Position numbers and translations under genes: made by a program. Positions 51,160 through 60,709 of a stretch of 64,000 bases of DNA are shown here, piece by piece. The stretch covers positions 62,001-126,000 of the forward strand of contig NZ_JACJPP010000006.1 in the NCBI RefSeq assembly GCF_014696135.1. The letters run 5' to 3'. Source of the DNA: Nodosilinea sp. FACHB-141. Lineage in GTDB: Bacteria; Cyanobacteriota; Cyanobacteriia; Phormidesmidales; Phormidesmidaceae. The notes below the pieces were generated by a model that had not been told where the DNA came from, did no database searches, and saw only the letters and a list, made by a program, of their open reading frames with translations. The stretch's first letter is position 1, and every line of letters begins with the position of its first letter.

Positions 51160-51888
51160 GTGCAGCGATTAATGGTTGAGCCTGATCAGGTGGTGGCTGA
51201 CCAGCTTTGTTTGAGCAGCAGCCAGCAGCACTATCTGTATCGAGTGCTACGACTGGGGGCTGGGCAGCAGTTTGTGGCCCTCGACGGCCAGGGGCAGCAG
51301 TGGATTGCTACTTTGACTACGAAGCCAGATGTGGCGGCGATCGCGCCCCTCTCCCGGCCATCCTCAGCTACCCAAGCTCCGGTTACCCTGGTGATCGCCC
51401 TACCCAAGGGCAGCGGCTTCGACGATGTCGTGCGCCAAACCACTGAGCTGGGGGTGAGCACATTACAGCCGGTGATTAGCGATCGCACCCTGCACCAGCC
51501 CAACCCAAAAAAGCTAGAGCGCTGGCAGCGCATCGCCGCCGAAGCTACTGAACAGTCGGAACGGCTGCTGCTGCCCCAAATTTTGCCCCCTATGCCTTGG
51601 CGGGATTATCTCAAGCAGGTGAGCGAGGGCAGCCGCTGGATTTGCGTGGCGCGGGGAGATGCCCCCCACTTGCTGACGGTGGCTCAGGCTAGCGATCTCA
51701 CTCGCCCCGCCGTGATTGCCACCGGGCCAGAGGGGGGGTGGACTGAGGCTGAGGTAGAGGGAGCGATCGCCACCGGTTTTCAGCCAGTTTCACTAGGGCC
51801 TCACATTCTACGGGCCGTCACAGCTCCACTGGCTGCCCTCACCCTGGTCATGGCGGTCCATGCCCAACGCAAATTTGAAGACATCTAA
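51160..51888 (+). CDS. rsmE: 16S rRNA (uracil-1498-N3)-methyltransferase
   Basis: Methylates U1498 of 16S rRNA. 242 residues with an N-terminal PUA-like domain (QHYLYRVLRLGAGQQFVALDG) and a SPOUT knot (LVIALPKGSGFDDVVRQTTELG, ATGPEGGWTEAEVEGAI, LGPHILRAVTA). The start is GTG at 51160. It precedes fur by 114 bp on the same strand. Confidence 0.94.
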   Translation: MQRLMVEPDQVVADQLCLSSSQQHYLYRVLRLGAGQQFVALDGQGQQWIATLTTKPDVAAIAPLSRPSSATQAPVTLVIALPKGSGFDDVVRQTTELGVSTLQPVISDRTLHQPNPKKLERWQRIAAEATEQSERLLLPQILPPMPWRDYLKQVSEGSRWICVARGDAPHLLTVAQASDLTRPAVIATGPEGGWTEAEVEGAIATGFQPVSLGPHILRAVTAPLAALTLVMAVHAQRKFEDI

Positions 51889-52002
51889 AGCAGTCTTCGG
51901 AGTCATTCTCAATAGCGAAAAATTATTGCAAATACCCCAAAAAGTTCGCTAGTATTCTCATTAAGGATCAGTTATTGAAATCTAGCGGGGAGAAACCAGG
52001 CC

Positions 52003-52458
52003 ATGGCTGCTTACACTCCATCAGCCCTTAAAGCCGAACTCAACGAGCGCGGCTGGCGCATGACTCCCCAGCGAGAGACCATGCTCAAAACTTTTCAAAA
52101 TTTGCCTGAGAGCACTCACCTCAGTGCCGAAGATCTGTGTGACCTGCTGGAGAAAGAAGGCGAACCTATCAGCCTCTCCACTATTTACCGCAACCTCAAG
52201 CTGATGGCGCGCATGGGCATTTTGCGCGAGCTAGAGCTGGCCGAGGGCCAAAAACGCTACGAGATCAACCAGCCTGCCCCCCACCACCACCACCACCTGA
52301 TCTGCGTGCGGTGCAACAAAACCATCGAGTTCAAAAATGACTCGGTGCTTAAGGTAGGGTCTAAAACCGCCGATCGCTCTGGCTACCACATTTTGGATTG
52401 TCAGCTGCTGATTCACGGCATTTGCCCCAGCTGCCAGCGATCGATTGTGCCAATTTAA
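52003..52458 (+). CDS. fur: Ferric uptake regulator (FurA-type)
   Basis: Iron-responsive repressor of 151 residues. Winged-helix domain: LKAELNERGWRMTPQRETML and ISLSTIYRNLKLMARMGIL. Metal-binding part: five consecutive His in APHHHHHLICVRCNKTIEF, then a second CPSCQ near the C-terminus, i.e. two CxxC pairs. The N-terminus and the HHHHHLICVRCN block closely match what I recall of cyanobacterial FurA rather than Zur or PerR paralogues. The upstream spacer (51889-52002) is AT-rich and could hold an autoregulatory iron box, but none is clear. Confidence 0.9.
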   Translation: MAAYTPSALKAELNERGWRMTPQRETMLKTFQNLPESTHLSAEDLCDLLEKEGEPISLSTIYRNLKLMARMGILRELELAEGQKRYEINQPAPHHHHHLICVRCNKTIEFKNDSVLKVGSKTADRSGYHILDCQLLIHGICPSCQRSIVPI

Positions 52459-52461
52459 TGA

Positions 52462-52532
52462 GGTTCAAGGTGCAGGGTATAGGGTTTAAGGTCTGTGCTT
52501 AGCCTTATACCCTGTACCCTAAACCTTGCACC
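52462..52532. repeat. Long inverted repeat of GGGTATAGGGT units between convergent genes
   Basis: Arms of 30 bp (52462-52491 and 52503-52532) pair with about five mismatches around an 11-nt loop. Both arms contain paired units of the AGGGTAyAGGGT type. The element fills the spacer between fur and the convergent unknown gene, so it may serve as a two-way transcript end. Confidence 0.7.
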
Positions 52533-52542
52533 CAAACCCCGC

Positions 52543-52998
52543 CTACAGCACTTCGTGGGTATATTTGTGCTGTTTAACGTTGTCGTTCTTTGAAATCTTG
52601 CGCTGGCTGTTGAGCACCCGCTTTCTCTCGGTGGAATAGTTGAGATCGCGGCGCAGGGTGCCTGCGGGCACTAGCTCTGCCGCTGCGGGCCGAGACTGGT
52701 AGGTGCGGGCGGCGGCCAAGATGCGCTCTTCATAATCGGCGCAGGGTTGGGCGGGGGCCGCAGCGATCTCGGGTAGTTCCATCGCTAGGGCCTTGGCTAT
52801 GGTGGTGCCGCAGATGGCGCTGTAGGAGGTCGGCACCCCTTGAATCACCGATTCTAGATAGGATGAAGGAATTGGCTCCAGCACCTGAATCTCGATAGTC
52901 TCGCCCTCTTGGCGCAGGTAGCAGGTGGCCAGCCCTACCACCAGGTAGCTATCAGCGGGTAGGGTGTCGGCTGGGGTCTGGGGCGCAGTTTGAACCAT
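52543..52998 (-). CDS. Conserved-looking protein of unknown function
   Basis: 151 residues, soluble. The middle (SYLVVGLATCYLRQEGETIE, EPIPSSYLESVIQGVPTSYS, CGTTIAKALAMELPEI) looks conserved; the C-terminal 45 residues are basic (RRDLNYSTERKRVLNSQRK). I do not recognise a named domain. Start ATG 52998. Confidence 0.7.
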   Translation of the reverse strand: MVQTAPQTPADTLPADSYLVVGLATCYLRQEGETIEIQVLEPIPSSYLESVIQGVPTSYSAICGTTIAKALAMELPEIAAAPAQPCADYEERILAAARTYQSRPAAAELVPAGTLRRDLNYSTERKRVLNSQRKISKNDNVKQHKYTHEVL

Positions 52999-53135
52999 GA
53001 AAATACCGAGGTCTCAACAAAGAATGCAATCGCTACGGGGGTAAATCACCATTTACCCCTCGAATCTGCATTTTAGCCCCAGGGCCCAGGGGGCTGCGAT
53101 CGCCCTCCCAAACCGTCACAAAACACAACTTCTAG

Positions 53136-54635
53136 TTACGGGTGGGCCTTATGCCAATCCTGGGCCTGCTGATGGATTACCTCTAGCTCCTCACTATCCA
53201 TCCGGTCCAGGTTTTTGAGAATGAAGCTCATGCGGCCCTGGGCTCGCAGCTTGTCGCGGTGGCGATGGAGAAAATCCCAGTAAAAGAAGTTAAACGGGCA
53301 AGCGTCTTCCCCAGTGCGCTGTTTGGGGTTGTAGCGGCAGCCTTTGCAGTAGTCGCTCATTTTGTTCACATAGTTGGCCGACGAGGCATAGGGCTTAGAA
53401 GCCAGCAGCCCCCCGTCGGCAAACAGACCCATACCAATTACATTGGTCTGCATCACCCAGTCGTAGGCGTCGATAAACACCGCGTGAAACCAGTCTTTGA
53501 CCTCCTGGGGCGTAAACCCAGCAATTAGCGAAAAGTTGCTGAGAATCATCAGCCGCTGAATGTGGTGGGCATAGCCCATGCGGCTAATCTGAGCAATTAC
53601 CTGGTGTAAGCAGTTCATCTCTACCTTGCCAGTCCAGAAAAACTCGGGCAGCGGCTGGCGATGGTCAAACCAGTTGCGATCGCCGTAGTCGGCATCAAAG
53701 TGAAGGTACAGACCGCGCATGTACTCTCGCCAGCCCATCACCTGACGAATAAAGCCCTCCACACTGTTGAGCGGCAGGTCATGCTCAGCCAGCGCCGCCT
53801 CGGCCCGCTCTACCACTTCTAAGGGATGCAGCAAGCCCAGGTTCAGGTAGGGCGAGAGCAGGGCGTGCCACATGGTGTCTTCGCCGGTCACCATCGCATC
53901 TTGGTAAGGGCCAAAGGTCTGAAGCCGCTCTGCAATGAACCCATCCAGCACTTGCAAAGCCTGCTCGCGGGTGACGGCCCAGCGAAAGGGAGTAGCTTCG
54001 CCAAAGGTCGAAATCTCTAGCTTTTCCACCCTGTCGATCACAGCCTGGGTGGTGACGTCAGGCTCAAACCAGTGGGGATCTGGGGTGTTGAGCTTTCCTT
54101 TAGGAGGCTTGCGGTTGTCTTTGTCAAAGTTCCACTGACCGCCCATCGGCTGGTCGCCTGTCATCAGCAGGTCAAAGCGCTGGCGGCCTTCGCGGTAAAA
54201 GCTCTCCATCAGCAGGCCCTTGCGCTTGTCGGCCCAGGCGTTGAAGTCCTCAGCCGGCCAGAGAAAGAGATTGTTGTCGAGAATCACTAGCTTACAGGGC
54301 AGATTTAGCTCCTGCAACCAGGCAGTGAACGGATGGTCTGTAGCGTCCATCAACCGCAATTCGGTAATGCCCTCGACTTTAAGCCAGTTATGTAGGGTAG
54401 TTTCGGTGTCGTTGGCGATCGCATAAGTAACCGCCCACCCAGCATCCTTGAGCTCGTCAGCAAAGTGGCGCATGGCAGACCACACCAGCACCAACTTTTG
54501 CTTGTGGTAGGGGCGTGCCTCAGCAAAGGTTTGAGCTTCTATGAATAGAACCGAAGCGTCTCTGCCCTCGCAGCTAGCTAGTGCAGCCTGATTGTGCCAG
54601 AGCTGATTGCCCAGTACCCAAACCCCGATGGTCAT
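53136..54635 (-). CDS. FeS-type cryptochrome/photolyase (PhrB/CryB class)
   Basis: 499-residue flavoprotein of the prokaryotic FeS-BCP class, known members of which repair (6-4) photoproducts or act in light signalling. The N-terminal DPRP-like Rossmann domain starts GVWVLGNQLW. The FAD-binding helices include MGWREYMRGLYLH, MGYAHHIQRLMILSNFSLI and DWVMQTNVIGMGLFADGGLL. Cluster Cys occur in YCKGCRYNPKQRTGEDACPFN, with another expected upstream. The start is ATG 54635, opening the DPRP strand. Confidence 0.92.
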   Translation of the reverse strand: MTIGVWVLGNQLWHNQAALASCEGRDASVLFIEAQTFAEARPYHKQKLVLVWSAMRHFADELKDAGWAVTYAIANDTETTLHNWLKVEGITELRLMDATDHPFTAWLQELNLPCKLVILDNNLFLWPAEDFNAWADKRKGLLMESFYREGRQRFDLLMTGDQPMGGQWNFDKDNRKPPKGKLNTPDPHWFEPDVTTQAVIDRVEKLEISTFGEATPFRWAVTREQALQVLDGFIAERLQTFGPYQDAMVTGEDTMWHALLSPYLNLGLLHPLEVVERAEAALAEHDLPLNSVEGFIRQVMGWREYMRGLYLHFDADYGDRNWFDHRQPLPEFFWTGKVEMNCLHQVIAQISRMGYAHHIQRLMILSNFSLIAGFTPQEVKDWFHAVFIDAYDWVMQTNVIGMGLFADGGLLASKPYASSANYVNKMSDYCKGCRYNPKQRTGEDACPFNFFYWDFLHRHRDKLRAQGRMSFILKNLDRMDSEELEVIHQQAQDWHKAHP

Positions 54636-54727
54636 TGCGCTGCATCCTCAAAACTGCCTGCTTTATTGTTACGTAGTAGTGGGGAGCGGGGGGATGGGCT
54701 AGGGGAGTGATGGGGCCGAGGAAACGG

Positions 54728-55054
54728 CTAGTCCTGCAGGGTGGAGGGGCGTCCGGTCAGGCGCTGAAACAGCAGCTGAATACCCAGCAAGAATATCCCC
54801 AGGGCCGCTAGGCCAAAAATTCCGGCCCCTAGGGCGGCCATGCCGACGACTAGGGTGCGCACGGCGGATGAAATATTCGCCACGGCTGGGTTGTCGGTCA
54901 GCACGGGGCGGGCGGCAAAGTTAGCGGCGATCGAGAGCATCATGCGGTAGGCCAGCATAGCGATGGTGCCTGCTACAAAAGAACCGCTAAAGCACTGCAA
55001 AATTTTGCCGGTGGCCGGAGGAGCCAGGGGGCTAGAAGTAGGGTCGTCAGCCAT
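54728..55054 (-). CDS. DUF3082 membrane protein
   Basis: 108 residues. Two hydrophobic segments (~20-42 and ~65-92) flank a polar loop, and the start GKILQCFSGSFVAGTIAMLAY fits DUF3082, a small cyanobacterial/plastid membrane family of unknown function. Start ATG 55054. Followed downstream by the photolyase gene on the same strand 92 bp away. Confidence 0.8.
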   Translation of the reverse strand: MADDPTSSPLAPPATGKILQCFSGSFVAGTIAMLAYRMMLSIAANFAARPVLTDNPAVANISSAVRTLVVGMAALGAGIFGLAALGIFLLGIQLLFQRLTGRPSTLQD

Positions 55055-55187
55055 GGGAGTAAATTACTCAAAACGTTTGTATCTCAGTTTACCTAGGGGT
55101 GGTCGTGCCCTACCCCTGCCAAAAGAGATGCTGACGATCCGTAGGGCAGGTGATGCCCACCATTCTTAAGACCAACCCATAGAACGC

Positions 55188-56780
55188 CTAGCCCTGAACA
55201 AACGGATGCTGAATTTTATTTAGCAGGTCGTAGAAGGGTTGCCAGTTGTCGTCAGTGGTGATGGGTTCCCAAATCGCCTCAATTTCGGGGCGCAGGAGCA
55301 CGGTGGAGGGGTTGGTATGTTGCAGTAGCGAGGCAACACCTTCCATAGCTTCTGGAGCCAGGCTTTGCAAACAACGGTGATAAGCCTGGCTCCAGGCTTC
55401 GAGCGGAGTCGCCGCTGCCGAGTCAGAGGCTTGCAGCGTAGCACTGAAAATTTGGCTGGCATCGTCGCGCCAGTCAGCCGAAAACTGTTGGGTCAGACCC
55501 AGGAAGAAATCGTGATAGCCAACCTCCACGGCGCTTAGCAATTCAATGGTTTGGTTGACTAAGGTGCTGGCCAGATCGTCCGTGAGGGCTTCAAAGCCCA
55601 GTTTGTAGAGCATGCGCTGCTGGTAATAGGCTGCGTACCGATCTTTGAAGGGTTCTAAAGCCGCTTCCAGATCCGCCTCGGGCATGACCAGCTTGAGGGG
55701 CTTTTGCAGCGCCTTGAGGTTCATCTGGCAGATGATGGGCTGGTTGCCGTAGCTGTAGCGCCCAGCATAGTCAAAGTAGGCGGCGGTAAAGCGCGGGTCG
55801 TAGCCATCCATAAAGGCGAAGGGGCCGTAGTCGAAGCTTTCGCCCGTGATCGACATGTTGTCGGTGTTGAGCACGGCGTGGCAAAAGCCTACCGACATCC
55901 ACTGGGCGGCGAGGCGGGCGACGCGATCGCACAGTTCCCCATAAAAATGCCGATACCGCTCTTGGGTATCGGTAAACAGCCGCGCCTCGGGGTAATAAAT
56001 ATCGATCACATGCTCCAGCAGCTTGGCAATCAGATCGGGGCGGTTGTGGTACTCCAGTCGCTCAAAAGTGCCAAAGCGAATGTGCGACTGGCTAAAGCGC
56101 ACCAGCACCGATGATCGCGTAGGGGAAGGCTCATCGCCGCGCCAGAGAGCTTGCCCCGTTTCGACTAGGCTAAAGGCCCGAGACGTATTCACACCCAGCG
56201 CGTGGAGCGCTTCTGCCGCTAGCACCTCGCGCACGCCGCCCTTGAGGGTGAGCATGCCGTCACCGCCGCGCGAGTAGGGGGTGGTGCCAGAGCCCTTGGT
56301 GCCAAAGTCGTAGAGGTTGCCGTCAGTGCCGCGCACCTGGCCGTAGAGAAAGCCCCGCCCATCACCCAAAAAGGGGTTGTACTCGCCAAACTGATAGCCG
56401 TGGTAGCGCAGGGCCAAAAAGGGTTCGCGCCCCTGGAATTTGCCAAACGCTTTGATAAAGTCATCATCGCTGACGCTGGCCGGGTCGAGGCCGAGCTGCC
56501 GCACCACATCGTCGTTGCGAAACCGCAGGATGTGCTTGGGAAATTCGGCGGCGGCTACGATGTCGTAATAGTCATCCCCCAGAGACTCTAGGGCAGGCAG
56601 ATAGTCGAGAGCAAGCAGGGGGTTGGCAGCAGTCATAAAACTGAAGTTGAGCGAGGGGACTTTAGCAACAAGAGTATTACTAAAGTATTGCAAAAAATCT
56701 TGCAGGTTGGCATCTTGAGAGCTTTGCCCCAAAGCAGCGACCTGTCGCCAGTGTTGCTTTGGCTTTGTCCCGTCAAACAT
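55188..56780 (-). CDS. selO: SelO (YdiU) pseudokinase, protein adenylyltransferase
   Basis: Transfers AMP to protein hydroxyls, linked in other bacteria to redox homeostasis. The kinase-like body has [56 protein letters not shown], and the catalytic [21 protein letters not shown]. 530 residues from ATG 56780; a second ATG at 56636 ([19 protein letters not shown]) matches the usual family N-terminus and may be the true start (482 residues). The first 48 residues have no recognised homology. Divergent from gpmA. Confidence 0.92.
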   Translation of the reverse strand: MFDGTKPKQHWRQVAALGQSSQDANLQDFLQYFSNTLVAKVPSLNFSFMTAANPLLALDYLPALESLGDDYYDIVAAAEFPKHILRFRNDDVVRQLGLDPASVSDDDFIKAFGKFQGREPFLALRYHGYQFGEYNPFLGDGRGFLYGQVRGTDGNLYDFGTKGSGTTPYSRGGDGMLTLKGGVREVLAAEALHALGVNTSRAFSLVETGQALWRGDEPSPTRSSVLVRFSQSHIRFGTFERLEYHNRPDLIAKLLEHVIDIYYPEARLFTDTQERYRHFYGELCDRVARLAAQWMSVGFCHAVLNTDNMSITGESFDYGPFAFMDGYDPRFTAAYFDYAGRYSYGNQPIICQMNLKALQKPLKLVMPEADLEAALEPFKDRYAAYYQQRMLYKLGFEALTDDLASTLVNQTIELLSAVEVGYHDFFLGLTQQFSADWRDDASQIFSATLQASDSAAATPLEAWSQAYHRCLQSLAPEAMEGVASLLQHTNPSTVLLRPEIEAIWEPITTDDNWQPFYDLLNKIQHPFVQG

Positions 56781-56844
56781 TTCTAAAGGTTACAAAGGAA
56801 GGATACTTACCCTTATAGATAGTTCTCTCCCACGGGCCTGCGCT

Positions 56845-57546
56845 ATGGCTAAACTCATTTTGATCCGCCACGGGCAAAGCCTGTGGAATGCGGTCAACAA
56901 ATTCACCGGCTGGGTCGATATCCCCATGAGTGAGCGGGGGCGGGCGGAGGCGACGATCGCATCGTGCAAACTACGCGATGCTGGATACACCGTCGATATC
57001 TGCTTCACTAGCATGCTGATTCGGGCGATCGAAACGGCGATCGTCTGTCTGACCGAGTGCGGTGAGGTGTGCGGTGGCCGCCTACCCTACATCTGGCACG
57101 ACCCGGCAGAACCCGACTGGCACGGCTGGGATCGCCACTTTGGCGAACCCGACAAAGAACTCAAAATCATTCGCTCCCCCGCTCTAGACGAGCGCTACTA
57201 CGGCGATCTTCAAGGGTTGAATAAAGCCGAAATGTCGCTAAAATTTGGGTCGCAACAGGTTCACCTCTGGCGGCGATCCTTCAATGTGCGACCGCCGGGG
57301 GGCGAAAGCCTGGAGGATACGGTAAAGCGCACGGTGCCGTTTTTTGAAGCAGCTATTTTGCCAGAGCTAAAGGCCGGAAAAAATGTGATGGTGGCCGCCC
57401 ACGGCAACTCGCTGCGATCGATTTTGATGGTGCTCGATCGCCTCAGCGAAGAGGCCGTAGCCAGCCTAGAACTGGCCACGGGCGTACCGATTATTTATGA
57501 CGTAGATGCCGAGGGCACGTTTACTAATAAAGCCGTGCTGATATAG
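56845..57546 (+). CDS. gpmA: 2,3-bisphosphoglycerate-dependent phosphoglycerate mutase
   Basis: Interconverts 3- and 2-phosphoglycerate in glycolysis. 233 residues with the phosphohistidine motif LIRHGQSLWN (H9), FTGWVDIPMSERG, ERYYGDLQGLNK, RSFNVRPPGGESLEDT and the second catalytic His in VAAHGNSLR. Length is complete. Start ATG 56845, 64 bp from the divergent selO. Confidence 0.95.
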   Translation: MAKLILIRHGQSLWNAVNKFTGWVDIPMSERGRAEATIASCKLRDAGYTVDICFTSMLIRAIETAIVCLTECGEVCGGRLPYIWHDPAEPDWHGWDRHFGEPDKELKIIRSPALDERYYGDLQGLNKAEMSLKFGSQQVHLWRRSFNVRPPGGESLEDTVKRTVPFFEAAILPELKAGKNVMVAAHGNSLRSILMVLDRLSEEAVASLELATGVPIIYDVDAEGTFTNKAVLI

Positions 57547-57830
57547 CCGTCGTGTAGGTTGGGTGGCGCTCCAGTGCGATCGCTCTCCGTCCCCTAACAG
57601 GTCAGGGCGATCGCAGCTATTAGCCACACGCACTGCCTTCCGAATAGTGAGTCTTTGGGGTAGTTACACTGAGTTTTTCCCACCTAATCACCCTCAGGCG
57701 CAATTAGCTGACGTGTTTCTACTCGATTACCCCTCTAATCACTCTTAGAGAGGCATTAGGCTGATATCTTTTCGACCGCCCTCAGCGGTATCATGCCCCT
57801 ATTCTGAAGATGTTCCCAACGGAGAAATCC
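57547..57830. other. Spacer with a GTAGGTTGGGTGGCGC repeat copy
   Basis: GTAGGTTGGGTGGCGC lies at about 57554-57569. A closely similar segment is at 59109. No gene is evident. A GGAG site at 57821 serves the next gene. Confidence 0.5.
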
Positions 57831-58988
57831 ATGCGACTGGCAGACTTCATTCTTGGGAACGTCGAGCCCATCCTCGTGGAATGGGAAGCGTTTGCGCGCA
57901 GCCTCACACCCGGCATGAAGATGACAAAGCTCGCCCTGCGTGATGACGCCGAGGCGATGCTACTGGCAGCCGCGCGAGACATGCAGATCGGACAAAGCCC
58001 TGCGCAGCATGCGAGCAAGTCCAAAGGCCATGGCGGCGCTGTTGGTGAGGAGAGTGACCAGCTCGACAACGCCTCGGTACTGCACGGTGCGGCGCGCGTG
58101 GGCTCGGGCTTTGACATCATGGAGGTCGTCTCTGAATACCGCGCCCTGCGTGCCAGCGTGCTTCGCCTGTGGCACACGAGCCGCCCGCAGCTCGACATTG
58201 ACGACATCGACGACATCACCCGCTTCAACGAGTCGATCGACCAATCGCTCGCCGCAGCCGTTGGCAGTTATACCAGTCGTGTCGATCAGTCGCGTCGCAT
58301 GTTCTTGGCCATCCTCGGCCACGACCTGCGCAGCCCGCTGAACTCCATCAGCATGGCCGCACAACTGATCTCACGCACCTCAGACAAACACCCAGACTCT
58401 CCCAGAGCGCTGTCGGTGATCGAGACAAACACGGAAGCGGTCACGCGGTTGATCCGCGACCTAATCGACTTTGCCTCAACGGGGCTGGGCAGCGCGATGC
58501 CGCTGACGCGCGGTCCGGTTGATCTAGAAACACTCTGTCGCCAAGTCTTCGAGGAATTCTGCGTTGCCTACCCGCAGCGAACGTTGCGCTTTCACTCAGA
58601 CGGCCACCTCATGGGCGACTGGGATGCGGCCCGACTCCGCCAAGTCGTCTCCAACCTGATGGGCAACGCAATTCAGCATGGGTCAGCCGAGCAGCCGATC
58701 GAGCTATCGATCGCTTCAGAAGGACCGAGCGTGGTCTTAAGCGTGCATAACGAAGGGCCGCCGATCTCGGCGGATATGCTAGGAAGAATCTTCGACCCGC
58801 TCATGCGCCACACCATACCAGAATCAGTAGTCCAGCGGGTTCCAGGCAGCATCGGTCTGGGTTTGTACATTGTGCGCGAGATCGTTGTCGCCCACGGGGG
58901 CACAGTAGAGGTCGCTTCGACGGCGCAGGAGGGCACAACGTTCACCGTCTGCCTGCCACAGTCATGCCCTATTGAAGGCGATCGCTAG
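57831..58988 (+). CDS. Sensor histidine kinase with RsbRD-like N-terminal domain
   Basis: About 385 residues. An RsbRD_N-like helical domain (~1-150; ADFILGNVEPILVEWEAFAR, DIMEVVSEYRALRASVLRLW) is followed by HisKA (FLAILGHDLRSPLNSISMAA, phospho-His in GHDLRSPL) and HATPase (NLMGNAIQHG, IFDPLM, GLGLYIVREIVVAHGG). There is no TM helix or receiver domain, and no response regulator beside it. The ATG at 57831 has GGAG eight bases upstream, so it is preferred to 57810. GCGATCGC occurs only in the last codons; the body is closer to proteobacterial kinases, suggesting transfer. Confidence 0.9.
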   Translation: MRLADFILGNVEPILVEWEAFARSLTPGMKMTKLALRDDAEAMLLAAARDMQIGQSPAQHASKSKGHGGAVGEESDQLDNASVLHGAARVGSGFDIMEVVSEYRALRASVLRLWHTSRPQLDIDDIDDITRFNESIDQSLAAAVGSYTSRVDQSRRMFLAILGHDLRSPLNSISMAAQLISRTSDKHPDSPRALSVIETNTEAVTRLIRDLIDFASTGLGSAMPLTRGPVDLETLCRQVFEEFCVAYPQRTLRFHSDGHLMGDWDAARLRQVVSNLMGNAIQHGSAEQPIELSIASEGPSVVLSVHNEGPPISADMLGRIFDPLMRHTIPESVVQRVPGSIGLGLYIVREIVVAHGGTVEVASTAQEGTTFTVCLPQSCPIEGDR

Positions 58989-59289
58989 TCAGTGTAGGGG
59001 GCGTTGTCGGCTTCACTGTTTTAGCCATGCTCCATTCCCCCCTTGGCAGCAAAGCACCATTTCACCCGTAAATATTGCTCATAATTGTTACTGCCCAACA
59101 ATCAGGAGCAGGTTGGGTGGCGCACTAGCAGAACCTAACGAAACCCAGTTTGGGGTAGGAATACACTTAGTTTCATCCAACCCACACCTAAAAAATTCTT
59201 AATCAATTATGAGGATAAATAGACTTTAATTACGCCAAAGTCTGTAGCTCTTCCTACAAAAGAACTACAGACTCTAAGCAGCATTTGGT
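58989..59289. other. Spacer with a palindromic GGTTGGGT element
   Basis: The element at about 59111-59187 opens with GGTTGGGTGGCGCA and closes with CATCCAACCCACACC, with CCTAACGAAACCC inside. It belongs to the dispersed GTTGGGT/ACCCAAC family. No gene is seen. Confidence 0.5.
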
Positions 59290-59781
59290 TTAACCAATCA
59301 CTTCAAATTCGATCGTGTCAAAATTGCCGCCCCGCAGAACAGACTCCGTTTGCTTGCCGCGCAAACGCTTTCCTGTGACGCTCTCAAGCACACCCTGAAT
59401 GGCTCCTAATGTAAAAGTGAGCTGACGGGGAGACCCCTCGGGTTCTCCAGCCGAACAAATCGTCTCTCGACAGTAAACTGAAATCTTTTCTTCGGCTTCG
59501 ACAATCTTATCAACAATGCAGAGTCGGGTGCCATCCTTACCCAGGGCAGCTTGAAGTACTTCAGCCACAGATGCAAGCGACCTACCTTGCCCGGCGAGAC
59601 CTAGTTGCTCTGCTACTTGCCGACCCCGCTGGCGACCAGCGCCAATGAGGGCGATCGCAGCAGCCTTTTCACCCAAGACTTCTTCGGTACCAACAACTAA
59701 GGCTCTGAAACAAACAATACTACTAAAATCGCCAAGTTCAGTACGCAACTGAGCTACAGGTGAAACAACAGCGGTGGACAT
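59290..59781 (-). CDS. Conserved cyanobacterial protein of unknown function
   Basis: 163-residue soluble protein. The blocks LRTELGDFSSIVCFRALVVG, EEVLGEKAAAIALIGAGRQRG, ALGKDGTRLCIVDKI, ETICSAGEPEGS and VTGKRLRGKQTESVLRGGNF look strongly conserved. I recall similar proteins annotated only as hypothetical in other cyanobacteria. The overall alpha/beta size and terminal block are compatible with a V4R-like small-molecule-binding fold, not demonstrated. ATG 59781. Confidence 0.7.
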   Translation of the reverse strand: MSTAVVSPVAQLRTELGDFSSIVCFRALVVGTEEVLGEKAAAIALIGAGRQRGRQVAEQLGLAGQGRSLASVAEVLQAALGKDGTRLCIVDKIVEAEEKISVYCRETICSAGEPEGSPRQLTFTLGAIQGVLESVTGKRLRGKQTESVLRGGNFDTIEFEVIG

Positions 59782-60709
59782 AATGGATGCCTTAAAGTAT
59801 AGATGAACAGTTTTTCGAAATCAGGAAAATTACTGCCTGCAACAGACTTGATGGGCTAGTTTTGATGCAGATTGTGCATCTTTCTCAGACAGGATTGAAG
59901 CGACCAAATAACCAAATGGTTTTTTAGGGCTCAAAAAGCTAAAACATTTTTCTTGGGCTAATCTATTTCAAACATGAATCAGCTTGAGAATCGCTTCCCT
60001 AGTCTTTCCCAGGCATTGATATTCTTTATTATTGCCATAGAATAGAGAATGTGCTTCCGTAATTTCCGTCAAATCGCTAATAGCAACTATGAAATTATGC
60101 AACTTTTTATATTTTGACAATTTCAATCAATTCTTATGTATTGCTCGTTTTTTGCTGCTACAGATGTTTCGATTTAAATACTTTGATTTACTTGCAGAAG
60201 TATTTTTCATTTAAGATGTGCCTTAAACCTCGAGTCAGTAGAGCAATACACGTCAACAATTGATATCTACTAAACTTTGGCTGAACGCGACGCAACTTCG
60301 CAATGACATTCAACCAAATATAGCGATGGCTACTGCGCTTAAGATATTAGCTGCTGCCAAAACCCGGTCAGTTCATTGACCAATAGCCATCGCAACCGAG
60401 GATAATGCAGCATTCTTAATCAAGCTGGCGACGGCTGATCACAACATTTACTGTCACTACCAAATTTCCAGAGCCAAGACATTCTGCACTTAGGCAACCT
60501 ACCTAAGCGGCACTCGGCCCATCCCTAAGGAGTAGACTACTAATGTTTTGCTAGCTGTCGATTCGAAGAAGGCTTTGCTACCACTTGCACCCTTGTAGAA
60601 GCGCAGTGGCAAAGTGTTAGCCACGCTCTTTGATAGCTCCAATTCTTACCTCAATTATGAGGGCGATAGATCTGCTGCCGAACTGCCTAAACCTAATGAC
60701 AAACTCAGA
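59782..60709. other. 928-bp AT-rich spacer with an inverted-end element
   Basis: No convincing gene. GCGATGGCTACTG (60323-60335) and CAATAGCCATCGC (60382-60394) are inverted (12 of 13 bases pair), enclosing 46 bp. The left end resembles 5478-5490. The rest is AT-rich without tRNA or terminator signatures. Confidence 0.5.

Noticed and set aside
51889-52002. Fur box upstream of fur
   Set aside because: AT-rich with partial similarity only; no acceptable 19-bp palindrome could be placed by eye.
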